Below, one piece after another: positions 26,356-35,563 of a DNA stretch of 64,000 nucleotides (position 1 is its first letter; each line of letters opens with the position of its first letter). The notes beneath the pieces are model-generated. The model was not told the origin of the DNA and ran no database searches. It worked only from the letters and a program-made list of their open reading frames with translations. Position numbers and translations under genes: made by a program. Origin of the DNA: Fibrobacter sp. UWB2 (GTDB lineage: Bacteria > Fibrobacterota > Fibrobacteria > Fibrobacterales > Fibrobacteraceae); contig NZ_MWQK01000005.1 in NCBI RefSeq assembly GCF_002210425.1, forward strand, positions 310,001 to 374,000, read 5' to 3'.

Positions 26356-26784
26356 TTACATCTTAATTTTTTTATAGAATCGGACTAGCACCGCTTTCAT
26401 GCCTTCGGCATCGCGGTACACGCTTCCAAACTTCATCAATGCCAAGTTCCCGACACGGTCGCGCTTGAAAGCCCATGCAGCATTATTTTCCGTGAGGGAA
26501 AGTTTCACGATGCTATCGGCATACACAAACGTCCCATGGAGCGTATCGACATGCAGGGAATCTTTCAAAACGGACTCAATAACCTGAGCGGAACCGTCAT
26601 TGAGCAAATCCATTTCCAGGACACGCTGCTTGCAGTCATCGCACGGCATTTTGCCCATATAATAGCCAAAGACATCCGCAGGGATTTCTACGGGAGGCAA
26701 GTCAGGAAGCGGTTCCTTTTTTTCTTCGGAACAACCCACAAAAAGACCGCAAAATATTGCGGCTAGCACATAGGCATATTTCAT
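26356..26784 (-). CDS. NlpE-like lipoprotein
   Basis: The product of about 142 residues has a lipoprotein signal (MKYAYVLAAIFCGLFVGC, Cys at 18). The mature part begins a domain like the NlpE N-terminal domain (PF04170), which carries a CxxC in the setting GYYMGKMPCDDCKQRVLEMDLLNDG. NlpE in E. coli is linked to copper handling and to surface and envelope stress sensing. The start is the ATG at 26784; the longer frame would use a TTG. It is 12 bp upstream of the LytTR regulator gene on the same strand, so an envelope signal and its regulator may share one transcript; this link is inferred. Confidence 0.75.
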   Translation of the reverse strand: MKYAYVLAAIFCGLFVGCSEEKKEPLPDLPPVEIPADVFGYYMGKMPCDDCKQRVLEMDLLNDGSAQVIESVLKDSLHVDTLHGTFVYADSIVKLSLTENNAAWAFKRDRVGNLALMKFGSVYRDAEGMKAVLVRFYKKIKM

Positions 26785-26830
26785 GTACAATAATCTAAAA
26801 AATTTCAGACAAGGCTAAAGGAACAGAACT

Positions 26831-27724
26831 TTAAAAACCGGTAGAATAGACCAGTCTAAAGCCAACCGTCACCTTGGACTGGGCAGGTGCGAGCTTTTCG
26901 CGTTCCTTTGGAGCAAGCGCGGTTACCTTGTCCGACCAGCCACCGCCACGGACAATGCGGTATTCGCCTGAATTTGGCCCTGTGTAGTTGTCGCTCTTGT
27001 TTTTCGGATAAGCGTCATACCAGTCGTTAACCCATTCGGCGACGTTTCCTGCCATGTCATAAAGGCCATAACCATTAGGCAACTTTTGAGCAACCTCATC
27101 AGGTCCGGCAGTTTGTCCATAATAAGCATACTTGGACGCCACATCGGTATCCCAGTAATAAGTTGTCGTGGTGCCGCCATGGGCCGCCACTTCCCATTCG
27201 TTTTCAGTCGGAAGCCTTACAGCTGCGGCCGAATAGTCAATCTTCAAGTCCACCAAGACGGAGTCCTTAGAGATGGACTTGTAAACGTAAGATGTATCAA
27301 GCCCGGCAAGCTTCGAGAACGCATTGCAAAACAGAACGGCATGGTACCAGTCCACGTTTGAAACGGGTCTATTCTCGCCTTCTTTCGACTGTTTCGGAAG
27401 CCCATTCATTACAAATTCATAGACTTTCTGGGTCACTTCGGTCGATGCAATGGCAAAGGAGTTTACTCCAAAGGAATTCACGCCACGCGTAATCGAAGAT
27501 TTGGGAATGCGCTTCCAGTCAAACATGCCAAAAATGATGGGGTCTACATCAGGCGCGATGGCGCTCGATGAATTTTTCGAATCGGAACTAGACGTCTTAT
27601 TTTTGTCTATCGGGAAAACGGCCTCGCTTTCGACAGCATCGCCACTTGCCGTGCACGCCACAAGCAGAACAGACGCACACAATGCAAGCACAAGGCCATT
27701 CAACAGATAAAGTCTACGATTCAT
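26831..27724 (-). CDS. SUMF1/formylglycine-generating-enzyme-like lipoprotein
   Basis: The 297-residue product has a lipoprotein signal (LLNGLVLALCASVLLVAC) followed by a Ser/Asp-rich linker (KTSSSDSKNSSSA). The SUMF1-like domain spans about residues 75-295. Its landmarks are FAIASTEVTQKVYEF, PVSNVDWYHAVLFCNAFSK, VRLPTENEWEVAAHGG, GYGLYDMAGNVAEWVNDWY, RIVRGGGWSD and VGFRLVYS. Most such bacterial envelope proteins are not active sulfatase modifiers; their roles vary and include binding and gliding-type functions. The ATG at 27724 is chosen because it begins the signal. It lies 33 bp after the M6-like gene on the same strand. Confidence 0.88.
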   Translation of the reverse strand: MNRRLYLLNGLVLALCASVLLVACTASGDAVESEAVFPIDKNKTSSSDSKNSSSAIAPDVDPIIFGMFDWKRIPKSSITRGVNSFGVNSFAIASTEVTQKVYEFVMNGLPKQSKEGENRPVSNVDWYHAVLFCNAFSKLAGLDTSYVYKSISKDSVLVDLKIDYSAAAVRLPTENEWEVAAHGGTTTTYYWDTDVASKYAYYGQTAGPDEVAQKLPNGYGLYDMAGNVAEWVNDWYDAYPKNKSDNYTGPNSGEYRIVRGGGWSDKVTALAPKEREKLAPAQSKVTVGFRLVYSTGF

Positions 27725-27757
27725 AACCACGTCCCCTTTAGGCTCTAAACGCAACCG

Positions 27758-30700
27758 CTAGCGGACAACGCCCACGCGGTAAAGTTTCTGCTTAGTCTTG
27801 CCGCTCTGGAACTTGACCTTCAGGCGGGCCGTATAAACGTCACTGCCGAGATTACGCAAGTCGAGATTGGCCTGGTTCTTGCCCGCAACGCCATCCGGGA
27901 TGTTCGTCTTGAAAACGCAGAGGCCCGTGATGTCATACAGTTCAAGCTTGATGGACTGCGGCTTTGCACCAAGTTCCATGCGCACCTTCGCATCGCCACC
28001 GCGCACCGGGTTCGGGTAAATGAAGAATTCCGAAATTTCGTCCCTCGACTTTATGGCGTTGATATCGCCAAGCTTGGAAGCATCGAAGAATCCCGTACGT
28101 TCGTTGCCACCCGCAGGGAGAGCCCATGCAGCTGCAGTCTTCTCGGCCCCGTTGGCAGCCTTGTCCAGACGGAACGCCGCCACGCTATTCCTGTGGAACG
28201 CATAAAGTTCAGGGCCCTTGGATTCCTTGACAGCATCCGTTACAAAGATGCTCATCGGCACAAGCTGCGAAAGTGAATCCGTCAACTCATAACTGCCAGC
28301 CGCAATCGGGAAGCGGTCAGACACACGCTTACCCGCACTTGTGTAAGCATAGACAAGGCCATTGTTCGACGGCACGAGAATCTCTGGAATTTTGTCGCCC
28401 GTGACATCGACAAGAAGCGGGTCGCTCTGGAATCCGAGAATCGGCGCACCACGGTTGATTGTCACCGGGAAGCCATCTAACGGCAAGCCAAAGCGGTCGA
28501 GCGCATAAACCAAATTATCACCGAGGAATACAATTTCCGGATAGCCGTCGTTGTTGATATCGCCAAGAGCAATGCCAGAATTTTCATCCGTGAGACCGTT
28601 CTTGCCAGAAGCGCCGCGCTTGTAATCGCGGACCCATTCTGCATTGAGCTTGTCGCCTTCAGAAAGCTTAAAGCTTGCAATAGTCCCACGAGAACCAAGC
28701 ATCACTGCCTCAACGGTTCCGTCGCGGTCCAAGTCCGTACAGGCCACGCGGAACTTTTCGCCACTGGCGACAGACAACTGCGCATAGCCCGCCTTCTGCT
28801 TGCTAAAGCTCGGGCGTTCATCGGCCTTGTCTTCGAGCGTAAACTTGCGCATGAAGATTTTGCCTTCATCGCCCACGACCACGCCAAAGTAATCCTTCTT
28901 GTCCACCTTGCAAAGAGCCATGTCCTGCGGACGAACGCCTTCCGTCGATGTAAACGTACGGGTCATTTCGTCGGTCAAGTTCACCGTCCAGAATCCCGAA
29001 TCAGAAGCAAAGAACAAGTGCGAGTTAGCCACAATCGGGCCGACCAATGCCGACTTGATTGCAGGGGCTCCCGAGACAGATTTCTGCAAGTCCATTACGT
29101 CTTGCATCGGGACACCGGCATTAAACGATGTGCGCACCAAGTACTTTTTATGCAACGAATAAACGCGTTCTCCGTCACCAGCAAGCCCGACAAGCGGACC
29201 ATAATTCGGCCCCACGCGATACAGCAGCTGCTCCACCTTGGCATTGTTCTTCGAGACCTGTTCTATCACGACAGACGTATCCGAGGCAAAGAGGGAATCG
29301 CCAAGAGCGTTCATCGCCTGGAGCGTTCCATCTTCGGAGGCAAATACAACAGCCTTGCCCGTTTCGTCATTTTCATAATTCACGAATACGGCGCCACGCA
29401 CAGCATTTGCAAGCCCGACGTTTTTCGGGAATTTCGAATTTTCGATACTGCCGTCATCGACGCTAATCGTCACGCGAATAATCGGAGCGGCAAAGTTATA
29501 CACGCTATCGCCCTTGAACGAGTTGGCGTTCCTTTCGATACGGGCATCCTTCGGGACCTCGACAGAAATCTTGATTCCCGTATGGCCGCCCAGCGTCGTA
29601 GCCGTATTGGCATAGCCCGTCGGGAGAATCGTCTTGACTGTATCCGTAGGTTTCTTGTCCTTTGAATAGCGGGCATGCGGGAGCAGGTCCGTACCGCCAC
29701 CAAAATCATAGGCATCTTCACCAATGGCATTCTTGAACGTCTTGCCAATGCTCAGCACGCCATCGGATTCCACAAGCGAAAGTCCAAACTGATGGTCGCG
29801 AAAATCATCACCACCCCAAAGGTTTGCGGCCCCGTACTGCACCGCTTCGCGCAAGTACCAGTCGTTCACCTTCCACACGGCAATACCGCTCGCCGGGAGA
29901 GCCGCATCAAAGCTGCTCACGCCAAGCACAAGCCCCTTCGCCATGTTCGTATTGCGCTTGCACTTGCCATCCGTGCAAAGGCTATCTTCAAAAACCGTAT
30001 TCAGGCTATCTGCAATGACCGAGCGCTTTTCGACATCGTTATTTTGCTTAGCCTCGCCAAGATAAACAGTCACCTTGCCATCTTTTTCCCAAGAGCGCTG
30101 ACGGTTCTCAATCAAGATGTATTCGTTTGCGCTCAAGGCGACCTTCACAATTTCGGTGCCGAGGCCGCTACCCGCAGCCGCAATATCAACCGTCACCGGA
30201 TGCCCTGCTGTCGGGTGTACTTCCTTGACAGCCGACCAACCCATGTAGGCACGTTCCCAAGCCGCCGGTAAAACCGGGAAGAATCCGTTACCCGTATTGT
30301 AGCCTGCAAAATCCATCACATCGAAATAGCCCAGGCGAGAAATTCCCTGAACACGGTCGTAGGTATCGGGCATGCCAAGTTCACGGCCAATCTGGTTCAC
30401 CACAATGCCGTTAATTCCCCAGTTCAGGCCATCCTGCGATGCCGTTTCGCTCACCACCATGATGCTCTTGAGCGTATCAATTGCAGAACCCTTCAGCACA
30501 AGGCCATTGTACAGGGAATCATCAGAAACAACAAGCTCCGGAAGCGAATCACTCTGCAGGTAAATCCAGTCCGGCCTTCCAATGTAAATATCCAGGAAAT
30601 CCCCCGGAGTATTTGCGCCCTTGGTCCCCATGCTGCCGCCATCGAGCAAGCGGTTAGCACCCGCATGCGCAATCATGAACGAACGTCTGGTATTCGGATT

Positions 30701-31189
30701 TTCGGAAAGCGGAATCTTGAACGGAGATCCATCTTCGGACTTGTGCGCGGCCATCACCGCGTCATAGACAAAACGCAAGTAGTCATGGCTGCGGGCTTCG
30801 TCATACGCAGCCGTCTTTTCGCCCTTCAGTTTCTGGGTTCGGTTATAGTCGATTATCGGCTTGTTGATTTCGTAAGCCGTCCCATTTTCAGGGAATATCG
30901 TCGTCTTGATGACGAGTTTGCCACCACTTGCCGCCTGGTAATAGGAATTCGCAAACTGCAAATGCTTTTCCCAGTAATACTTGTTCCCGCGGCTTTCGGA
31001 GGGGTCCAGGTTATACGTTGCCGTATCGGAGCCAAATCGCCCGGTACCCGTAGTGAGCGAGTTGTCCGGAGACTCCTTTTTAAACTGCACGCGCAGCACA
31101 AAAACTTCGAGCGTGTCCGCCGCATGCGTAAATGACGCAAAAGAGAGGACCCCCAAAAACAATGCGAAAATCTTGGCATTTAACTTCAT
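27758..31189 (-). CDS. Secreted M6-peptidase-like protein with degenerate active site and T9SS sorting domain
   Basis: This 1,143-residue protein has a signal peptide (LNAKIFALFLGVLSFASFTHA). The first part (about residues 24-390) follows the M6 (immune inhibitor A) fold: FVLRVQF, YYWEKHLQFANSYYQAASGG, GIVVNQIGRELGMPDTYD, GYFDVMDFAGY, AWERAYMGW and EYILIENRQ. The zinc motif HExxH is replaced by NQIGR, so catalysis is unlikely. The middle part has FG-GAP/VCBS-like repeats (IALGDINNDGYPEIVFLG, PLLVDVTGDKIPEILVP), probably a beta-propeller. The last 85 residues (FFIYPNPVRGGDAKVRMEL, IKLELYDITG, LDLRNLGSDVYTARLKV) are a type A type IX secretion signal. Surface location is expected; the function is not known. 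An AAGTTCT repeat lies 18 bp upstream. Confidence 0.85.
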   Translation of the reverse strand: MKLNAKIFALFLGVLSFASFTHAADTLEVFVLRVQFKKESPDNSLTTGTGRFGSDTATYNLDPSESRGNKYYWEKHLQFANSYYQAASGGKLVIKTTIFPENGTAYEINKPIIDYNRTQKLKGEKTAAYDEARSHDYLRFVYDAVMAAHKSEDGSPFKIPLSENPNTRRSFMIAHAGANRLLDGGSMGTKGANTPGDFLDIYIGRPDWIYLQSDSLPELVVSDDSLYNGLVLKGSAIDTLKSIMVVSETASQDGLNWGINGIVVNQIGRELGMPDTYDRVQGISRLGYFDVMDFAGYNTGNGFFPVLPAAWERAYMGWSAVKEVHPTAGHPVTVDIAAAGSGLGTEIVKVALSANEYILIENRQRSWEKDGKVTVYLGEAKQNNDVEKRSVIADSLNTVFEDSLCTDGKCKRNTNMAKGLVLGVSSFDAALPASGIAVWKVNDWYLREAVQYGAANLWGGDDFRDHQFGLSLVESDGVLSIGKTFKNAIGEDAYDFGGGTDLLPHARYSKDKKPTDTVKTILPTGYANTATTLGGHTGIKISVEVPKDARIERNANSFKGDSVYNFAAPIIRVTISVDDGSIENSKFPKNVGLANAVRGAVFVNYENDETGKAVVFASEDGTLQAMNALGDSLFASDTSVVIEQVSKNNAKVEQLLYRVGPNYGPLVGLAGDGERVYSLHKKYLVRTSFNAGVPMQDVMDLQKSVSGAPAIKSALVGPIVANSHLFFASDSGFWTVNLTDEMTRTFTSTEGVRPQDMALCKVDKKDYFGVVVGDEGKIFMRKFTLEDKADERPSFSKQKAGYAQLSVASGEKFRVACTDLDRDGTVEAVMLGSRGTIASFKLSEGDKLNAEWVRDYKRGASGKNGLTDENSGIALGDINNDGYPEIVFLGDNLVYALDRFGLPLDGFPVTINRGAPILGFQSDPLLVDVTGDKIPEILVPSNNGLVYAYTSAGKRVSDRFPIAAGSYELTDSLSQLVPMSIFVTDAVKESKGPELYAFHRNSVAAFRLDKAANGAEKTAAAWALPAGGNERTGFFDASKLGDINAIKSRDEISEFFIYPNPVRGGDAKVRMELGAKPQSIKLELYDITGLCVFKTNIPDGVAGKNQANLDLRNLGSDVYTARLKVKFQSGKTKQKLYRVGVVR

Positions 31190-31207
31190 GTTTATAATTT
31201 ACTAAAA

Positions 31208-31238
31208 TAGAACTTAGAACTTAGAACTTAGAACTTAG
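31208..31238. repeat. Heptamer tandem repeat (TAGAACT)x4 upstream of the M6-like gene
   Basis: Four perfect copies of TAGAACT plus TAG run from 31208 to 31238, 18 bp before the start codon of the surface protein gene. A T-run follows. Copy changes would alter the spacing of upstream promoter elements by 7 bp, as in phase-variable surface genes. Confidence 0.85.
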
Positions 31239-31322
31239 TTTTTTTAATTTAAAGTCTACTTAGTAGGACAACTGCGTAAGGCGAGTGAAGCGAAAGTACA
31301 AGTAGAACGGAAAAAACGCTAG

Positions 31323-32111
31323 TTATTCGCCAATGCGCTGGTAGCTTCTCGGGATATTGAGGCGCCAGGTGCCCATGCCAAATTTCTTTCCGTGGTCGAC
31401 TTTGCGCACACGAATTTCGAGGAATGTCGTTTCGTCACGAATAAAGGAAATTTTAGAAGGAGTCTTTACACCGGAAAATTCCTTGTATTCCTCGATGACA
31501 AGTGTTTCATCTTTGCCATCGCGGCCAAGCGTCTGTAGCCAAAGCACTTCGCCATCCTTTTCGGCGTAGGTATAGTGGCGCGTCAGGACATCGCGGGCTT
31601 CGTGAATTTTCACAACGGAGGAATCAGAACTCCCGACGCCAACAATCACAGAATCGCGCACCGAGATTTCTTCGACTTTCTCGGGAACCACATGACCTTC
31701 AAAAAGTCCTGCCACCTGGTGGATATGCACTAGCGGGAGCGACGGATCGTTCAGAAGGCCAACCATGTAGCCCACGCCCTGCATGTAAAGCTTTTCAGTC
31801 GGGAAAACCATCTGCCAGCCTTCAGGGAGCCACAAGAGCGAGGCCACTCCAATGCCTAGCGAGCCCGTAAGTTCCATACGGTAGCGCTTGCCAGGCACAG
31901 AAAACAGCACGGCATCCAATTCCTGTGATTTTCCATCCTGCGAATAAATCGTAAGGGTGAATTTTGCACGCAAGCTATCGGCAGGGGCTTCAACATTCTG
32001 CGAAGCAGGATCGGTCGCCGGCTTTCCACCGGTGCAGCCAATCAAAAAGAGGCTAAACAAAAGGAGTAAAAAAAGTCCCCGCAAAAAGGCGCCGCACTTA
32101 GCCACGGTCAT
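31323..32111 (-). CDS. Lipoprotein resembling DUF4292/LolB-like envelope proteins
   Basis: The product of about 262 residues has a lipoprotein signal (FLRGLFLLLLFSLFLIGC). The mature part is beta-rich (FTLTIYSQDGKSQELDAVLF, RYRMELTGSLGIGVASLLWL, GWQMVFPTEKLYMQGVGYM), a pattern like lipoprotein-binding beta-barrel folds (LolB, DUF4292) found in Bacteroidota envelopes. The start is either the ATG at 32111 or a GTG at 32117 adjoining the upstream stop; ATG is preferred. It lies within a run of envelope genes (TPR lipoprotein, PASTA protein), so it may act in outer-membrane assembly, which is inference. Confidence 0.65.
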   Translation of the reverse strand: MTVAKCGAFLRGLFLLLLFSLFLIGCTGGKPATDPASQNVEAPADSLRAKFTLTIYSQDGKSQELDAVLFSVPGKRYRMELTGSLGIGVASLLWLPEGWQMVFPTEKLYMQGVGYMVGLLNDPSLPLVHIHQVAGLFEGHVVPEKVEEISVRDSVIVGVGSSDSSVVKIHEARDVLTRHYTYAEKDGEVLWLQTLGRDGKDETLVIEEYKEFSGVKTPSKISFIRDETTFLEIRVRKVDHGKKFGMGTWRLNIPRSYQRIGE

Positions 32112-32117
32112 AAGCAC

Positions 32118-34034
32118 CTACTTCTTTTTGCCAAAGAACTTCAATGCATCCGGGTGCTTCGGGTTCAGCTTCAGCAATTTCCGGTAAGACTTGCGGGCTT
32201 CTTTCTTAAGGCCAAGAGCGTCCTGGATGGCAGCCATGTGTTCCCAGAAAACGTCATCACGGCTCATTTTCTTGCTGTCAATCAGCTGCATGGCCTCATA
32301 AGCTTCATCAAAGCGGCCCATGCGGTAGAGCCCCCAAGCCTTGGAATCGAGGTAAGCGTCTTTCGATTCGCCATCCTTTTCCAGAGCGAGCGCTTCGAGC
32401 ACGAGCTTGTAACCCTTCTCGACTTCTGCCGTCGAGCGGTTCAATTCGATGAGCGAATAGCCGTAATAGTTGAGCGTCGAAGCCCTTTCATGTGGGCTGA
32501 ACTCGTTTTTCTTTATCAAAAATTCGAAATGGCGGAACGATTCGTCATAGCGCTTGAGGCGTTCCAGGTTCATCGCCATCGAGAGGCGCACGCGATTGTA
32601 CGAGGAATCCTTCGCAAAGAACTTTTCGAGCATGGCCTCGGCGCGGGTGCGATTGTTCGTAGCACGGGCCTTCTTGGCTGAATCTGCCTTCAAGTCCTTT
32701 TCGAGGTCCAAGGCCTCGCCGATAAGCGCTCTTGAATAGATATCCAAAACCTGCAAATACTTGATTTGCGCCTCGTTCTTCATCTGTACTAAATTCACAG
32801 AATCCACAACGCCCGGGAGCGGCTTCCAGTTCTCCCAGAAATTCATAAGCGAATCAAGCAAGGGGAACGCCTTTTCGTACTTGTCTGCAAGAGCATACAC
32901 AGAAGCAAGCAGCATTCGGGTATCGCCGTTCGATACAGAATCGGACTTTTCGGCATACTTTATCGCTTCAGGAAAATTCTGTTCGCTCGCAAAGATATTC
33001 ACAAGACCAAGGAATGCACGGTTTGCATACTTCGGCTGGCCCTGCAACTTATCGACGGACTGCAACAGGTGAACCTTAGCACTATCGCGCATGTCGACGT
33101 CATATTCGTACTGGCCGATAAAACACAAAATGGCAGGCGTCTTAACGCCGTCTTCAAAGTACTTCTTGCGTGCAAAAGCGTAGGCGCTGTCCCCCGGCAT
33201 CGAAGAAAGCACCATAATTGTCATTTCTTCGTCTTCGGTTTTTGCACTCGTAAGGGTGTCAACAATGGCGGCCGCTTCCTTGAAGCGCTTCATTGCCATA
33301 AGGCCGCGCACCTTCTGCAAAAGCATCTGCTTGTCGCCCGTTGCCTCGTGCGCCTTGCCAAAAAGTTCAACAACAGCGGAATCACGACCAAGATCCAGGA
33401 GGAGCGAAAGCTGGCGCTGGAACAAGGTCGAGATGTAGTTGACCTTCGGCAAAAGCAAGTCGTAAATGCGGACAAGTTCCTTTTCGTCACGGACCGCTTC
33501 GAGGAAAAGGCTATAGTCATAAAGCAAAGCCATGTCCTGATAGCGCGAGGAATCAAGTCCCATCACAAAATACTTGCGGCAAGAATCGGCTTCGCTCACC
33601 TTCACGTAGAGTCGGGCAAGCAATGCATACTGGGCTGCCGTGCGCTTGCCCTTGAGTTGCGATGCCTTTTTCGCTTCGACGAGAGCCAAGGAATCTTCGC
33701 CTGCAGCCACCAGGCGTTCAGCGACACCAAAGCCTAAGTAACGGCTCGTTGGGTCGGCCTTGTAGGCCTGCTTCCAGAAGAAATCCGCCTCACGCTGGTC
33801 GCCACGCATTTCCATGTTTTTGGCAAGGAAGAAAAATTCATGGGCCGCTTCAAGGTCCACTTCGACCTTGGAAGTCTTTCCGGCCGTATCTTCAACCACC
33901 TTCTGGACCAAGGCGGAATCAGCGGCCGTCAGGGATTTCGCGGCATCATCCGTCTTTTTCGCAGGGGCAGAACTGCAGGCGCACAAAGCGGCCACACCCA
34001 AAGAAAGCACCCATGGAAAAAAGACATGACGCAT
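32118..34034 (-). CDS. TPR-repeat lipoprotein
   Basis: A strong GGGAG stands 7 bp before the ATG at 34034. The 638-residue product begins with a lipoprotein signal (HVFFPWVLSLGVAALCAC). The mature part consists of tetratricopeptide-like helical pairs along its whole length (AADSALVQKVVEDTAGK, AAQYALLARLYVKVSEADSC, YANRAFLGLVNIFASEQNF, and at the C-terminus YRKLLKLNPKHPDALKFF). Such lipoproteins serve as scaffolds in the periplasm or at the outer membrane. The downstream gene begins at the stop codon or 6 bp after it, and the PASTA gene ends 20 bp upstream. The partner proteins are unknown. Confidence 0.82.
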   Translation of the reverse strand: MRHVFFPWVLSLGVAALCACSSAPAKKTDDAAKSLTAADSALVQKVVEDTAGKTSKVEVDLEAAHEFFFLAKNMEMRGDQREADFFWKQAYKADPTSRYLGFGVAERLVAAGEDSLALVEAKKASQLKGKRTAAQYALLARLYVKVSEADSCRKYFVMGLDSSRYQDMALLYDYSLFLEAVRDEKELVRIYDLLLPKVNYISTLFQRQLSLLLDLGRDSAVVELFGKAHEATGDKQMLLQKVRGLMAMKRFKEAAAIVDTLTSAKTEDEEMTIMVLSSMPGDSAYAFARKKYFEDGVKTPAILCFIGQYEYDVDMRDSAKVHLLQSVDKLQGQPKYANRAFLGLVNIFASEQNFPEAIKYAEKSDSVSNGDTRMLLASVYALADKYEKAFPLLDSLMNFWENWKPLPGVVDSVNLVQMKNEAQIKYLQVLDIYSRALIGEALDLEKDLKADSAKKARATNNRTRAEAMLEKFFAKDSSYNRVRLSMAMNLERLKRYDESFRHFEFLIKKNEFSPHERASTLNYYGYSLIELNRSTAEVEKGYKLVLEALALEKDGESKDAYLDSKAWGLYRMGRFDEAYEAMQLIDSKKMSRDDVFWEHMAAIQDALGLKKEARKSYRKLLKLNPKHPDALKFFGKKK

Positions 34035-34054
34035 TAAAATCTCCCAAGACAACT

Positions 34055-34816
34055 CTAGTCAGCAATAATAAAGTTCACGCGTGCACCCGGCTTGAGGTAG
34101 TCGCCGTACTTCGGAGACGTTTCGATCACTGAACCAGGACGAGCACCGTCTTCGCTTTTTTGGCGCTTCACAGAACCCACCTTGAAACCAAGCCTATCCA
34201 TCTGCGGATAAACTTCGTCCATCAGGATTCCTTCAAAATTGGGGAGCAATGTTCTACCGCTCGTAGCGCCCGCAGAAATCACGACCTTCACCGTATCGCC
34301 CACGCGGACGGTATCGCCAGCAAGCGGGATTGTACGGATAACGGCACCGCGCGGGATGCTCTGGTGTGCGCCCTGGATTGTACCGCCGTTGACAAGTCCA
34401 GCTCGGACAAGCGAGATATCGGCCTGCTTCTGGCTCTTGCCGCGCAAATCCGGAATAATCACTTTGCGAAGTCCGAGGCTCTTCGTAAGCCTTACTGTAC
34501 GGCCAATCTTTGCCGTGCGGCCTGCTTTCGGCATCTGCACGAGCACCATGCCTGCCGGCACCTGCGAACTATAGCGGCCTTCCTTGACCCATTCGAACTT
34601 GAAGCCAGCCTCGGTCAAAGCCGTTTCGGCGGCCTTTTCTGAGAGGCCTTCGAGATTCGGCACCTCGCCCGTCTTGGCAAAAGCCCCTGCAAATGCAGGC
34701 ATCAAAAGCTTATCGACCATAAAGACAAGCACGATAACGACAACAATCCAAATGACGAAAGCCTTGAAAATGGCAGTCTGCCTAACCTTGTTCCAAAGCG
34801 ACTTTATTTTATTCAT
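34055..34816 (-). CDS. Membrane-anchored triple-PASTA-domain protein
   Basis: The product has an N-terminal membrane helix (FKAFVIWIVVVIVLVFMVD) and three PASTA domains of about 65 residues each: VPNLEGLSEKAAETALTEAG, IIPDLRGKSQKQADISLVRAG and LLPNFEGILMDEVYPQMDRLG mark their beginnings. PASTA domains bind peptidoglycan or lipid II fragments, usually at the end of PBPs or of Ser/Thr kinases; here they stand alone on a short anchor, a form common in Bacteroidota. The ATG at 34816 is preferred since it leaves a 16-bp gap to the Crp-family gene, while the longer frame would overlap it. A cell-wall sensing or binding role is inferred. Confidence 0.88.
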   Translation of the reverse strand: MNKIKSLWNKVRQTAIFKAFVIWIVVVIVLVFMVDKLLMPAFAGAFAKTGEVPNLEGLSEKAAETALTEAGFKFEWVKEGRYSSQVPAGMVLVQMPKAGRTAKIGRTVRLTKSLGLRKVIIPDLRGKSQKQADISLVRAGLVNGGTIQGAHQSIPRGAVIRTIPLAGDTVRVGDTVKVVISAGATSGRTLLPNFEGILMDEVYPQMDRLGFKVGSVKRQKSEDGARPGSVIETSPKYGDYLKPGARVNFIIAD

Positions 34817-34832
34817 AACAATTCTTTTGGAA

Positions 34833-35543
34833 TTAACCCTTAGTTGCTTTTTCCTGGAGCATGTCTTCGTCAAAGATGACGATATCCTTGCCGGTCATTG
34901 CTATTGCGTTTGTACGCACCAGCAAGGAACAGATACGGCTTACCGTTTCACGTGTCGTGCCCGACATATCGGCGAGCTGCTGCTGCGTTGGACGGTTGTG
35001 GATAACAGTCACCATGTTTCCGTTATCCGTATGGATACGGACGCCACGTTCCTGCATCAAGTTGAGGAGCGTCCCTGCCACACGGCCAGAGACAGACATG
35101 GTCGAAAGAGAGCCTATCTGCTTATTCGCCTTGCGGAGTCTCTTGCAAAGTTCGCTCATGAGAGCCATTGCAATTTCGGGTGACTTGCGAAGCAAGCTAA
35201 GGAAAGATTCACGGTGGATGACGAGAAGTTTGGCGTCAGTCACCGTACGGACGGAGGCAGACCGGGGTTCGCCGTCAATCAGCGACATTTCCCCGAAAAA
35301 GTCCCCGCGTTCAAGGAAGGACAAAATGGTTTCACGTCCGTCGATGCCTGTCATGTAGACTTGCACGGAACCAGTGGCGATCAAGTACAGAGCCTGCACA
35401 GAATCATCACCTTCCAGGACCACAGTCTCATCACGATTGTAGTTCTTGACGATTACCAGATTGGCAATCATCCCCAACTGTTCTTCGTTCAACTCCGAAA
35501 AGAGCTCGACGCCCTTCAGCAAATCAACTGTGGATGTATCCAT
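34833..35543 (-). CDS. Crp/Fnr-family transcription regulator
   Basis: The 236-residue protein has an N-terminal cyclic-nucleotide-binding domain (about residues 8-125), with RGDFFGEMSLIDGEPRSASV as the phosphate-binding cassette; the Glu and the Arg-Ser in this cassette resemble those of cAMP-binding Crp. A dimer helix follows, then a Crp-type winged helix (about 155-225) with TQQQLADMSGTTRETVSRIC as recognition helix region. No cysteine cluster for an Fnr-type Fe-S centre is seen at the N-terminus. Shine-Dalgarno GGAAGGA supports the ATG. It follows purA by 20 bp on the same strand. The effector and the regulon cannot be told from sequence. Confidence 0.93.
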   Translation of the reverse strand: MDTSTVDLLKGVELFSELNEEQLGMIANLVIVKNYNRDETVVLEGDDSVQALYLIATGSVQVYMTGIDGRETILSFLERGDFFGEMSLIDGEPRSASVRTVTDAKLLVIHRESFLSLLRKSPEIAMALMSELCKRLRKANKQIGSLSTMSVSGRVAGTLLNLMQERGVRIHTDNGNMVTVIHNRPTQQQLADMSGTTRETVSRICSLLVRTNAIAMTGKDIVIFDEDMLQEKATKG

Positions 35544-35563
35544 TTTTCCTTCCCCTTTTTATT

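Noticed and set aside
31208-31238. CRISPR-like repeat
   Set aside because: The units are 7 bp without spacers; this is a simple tandem repeat. No CRISPR array or cas gene was seen anywhere.
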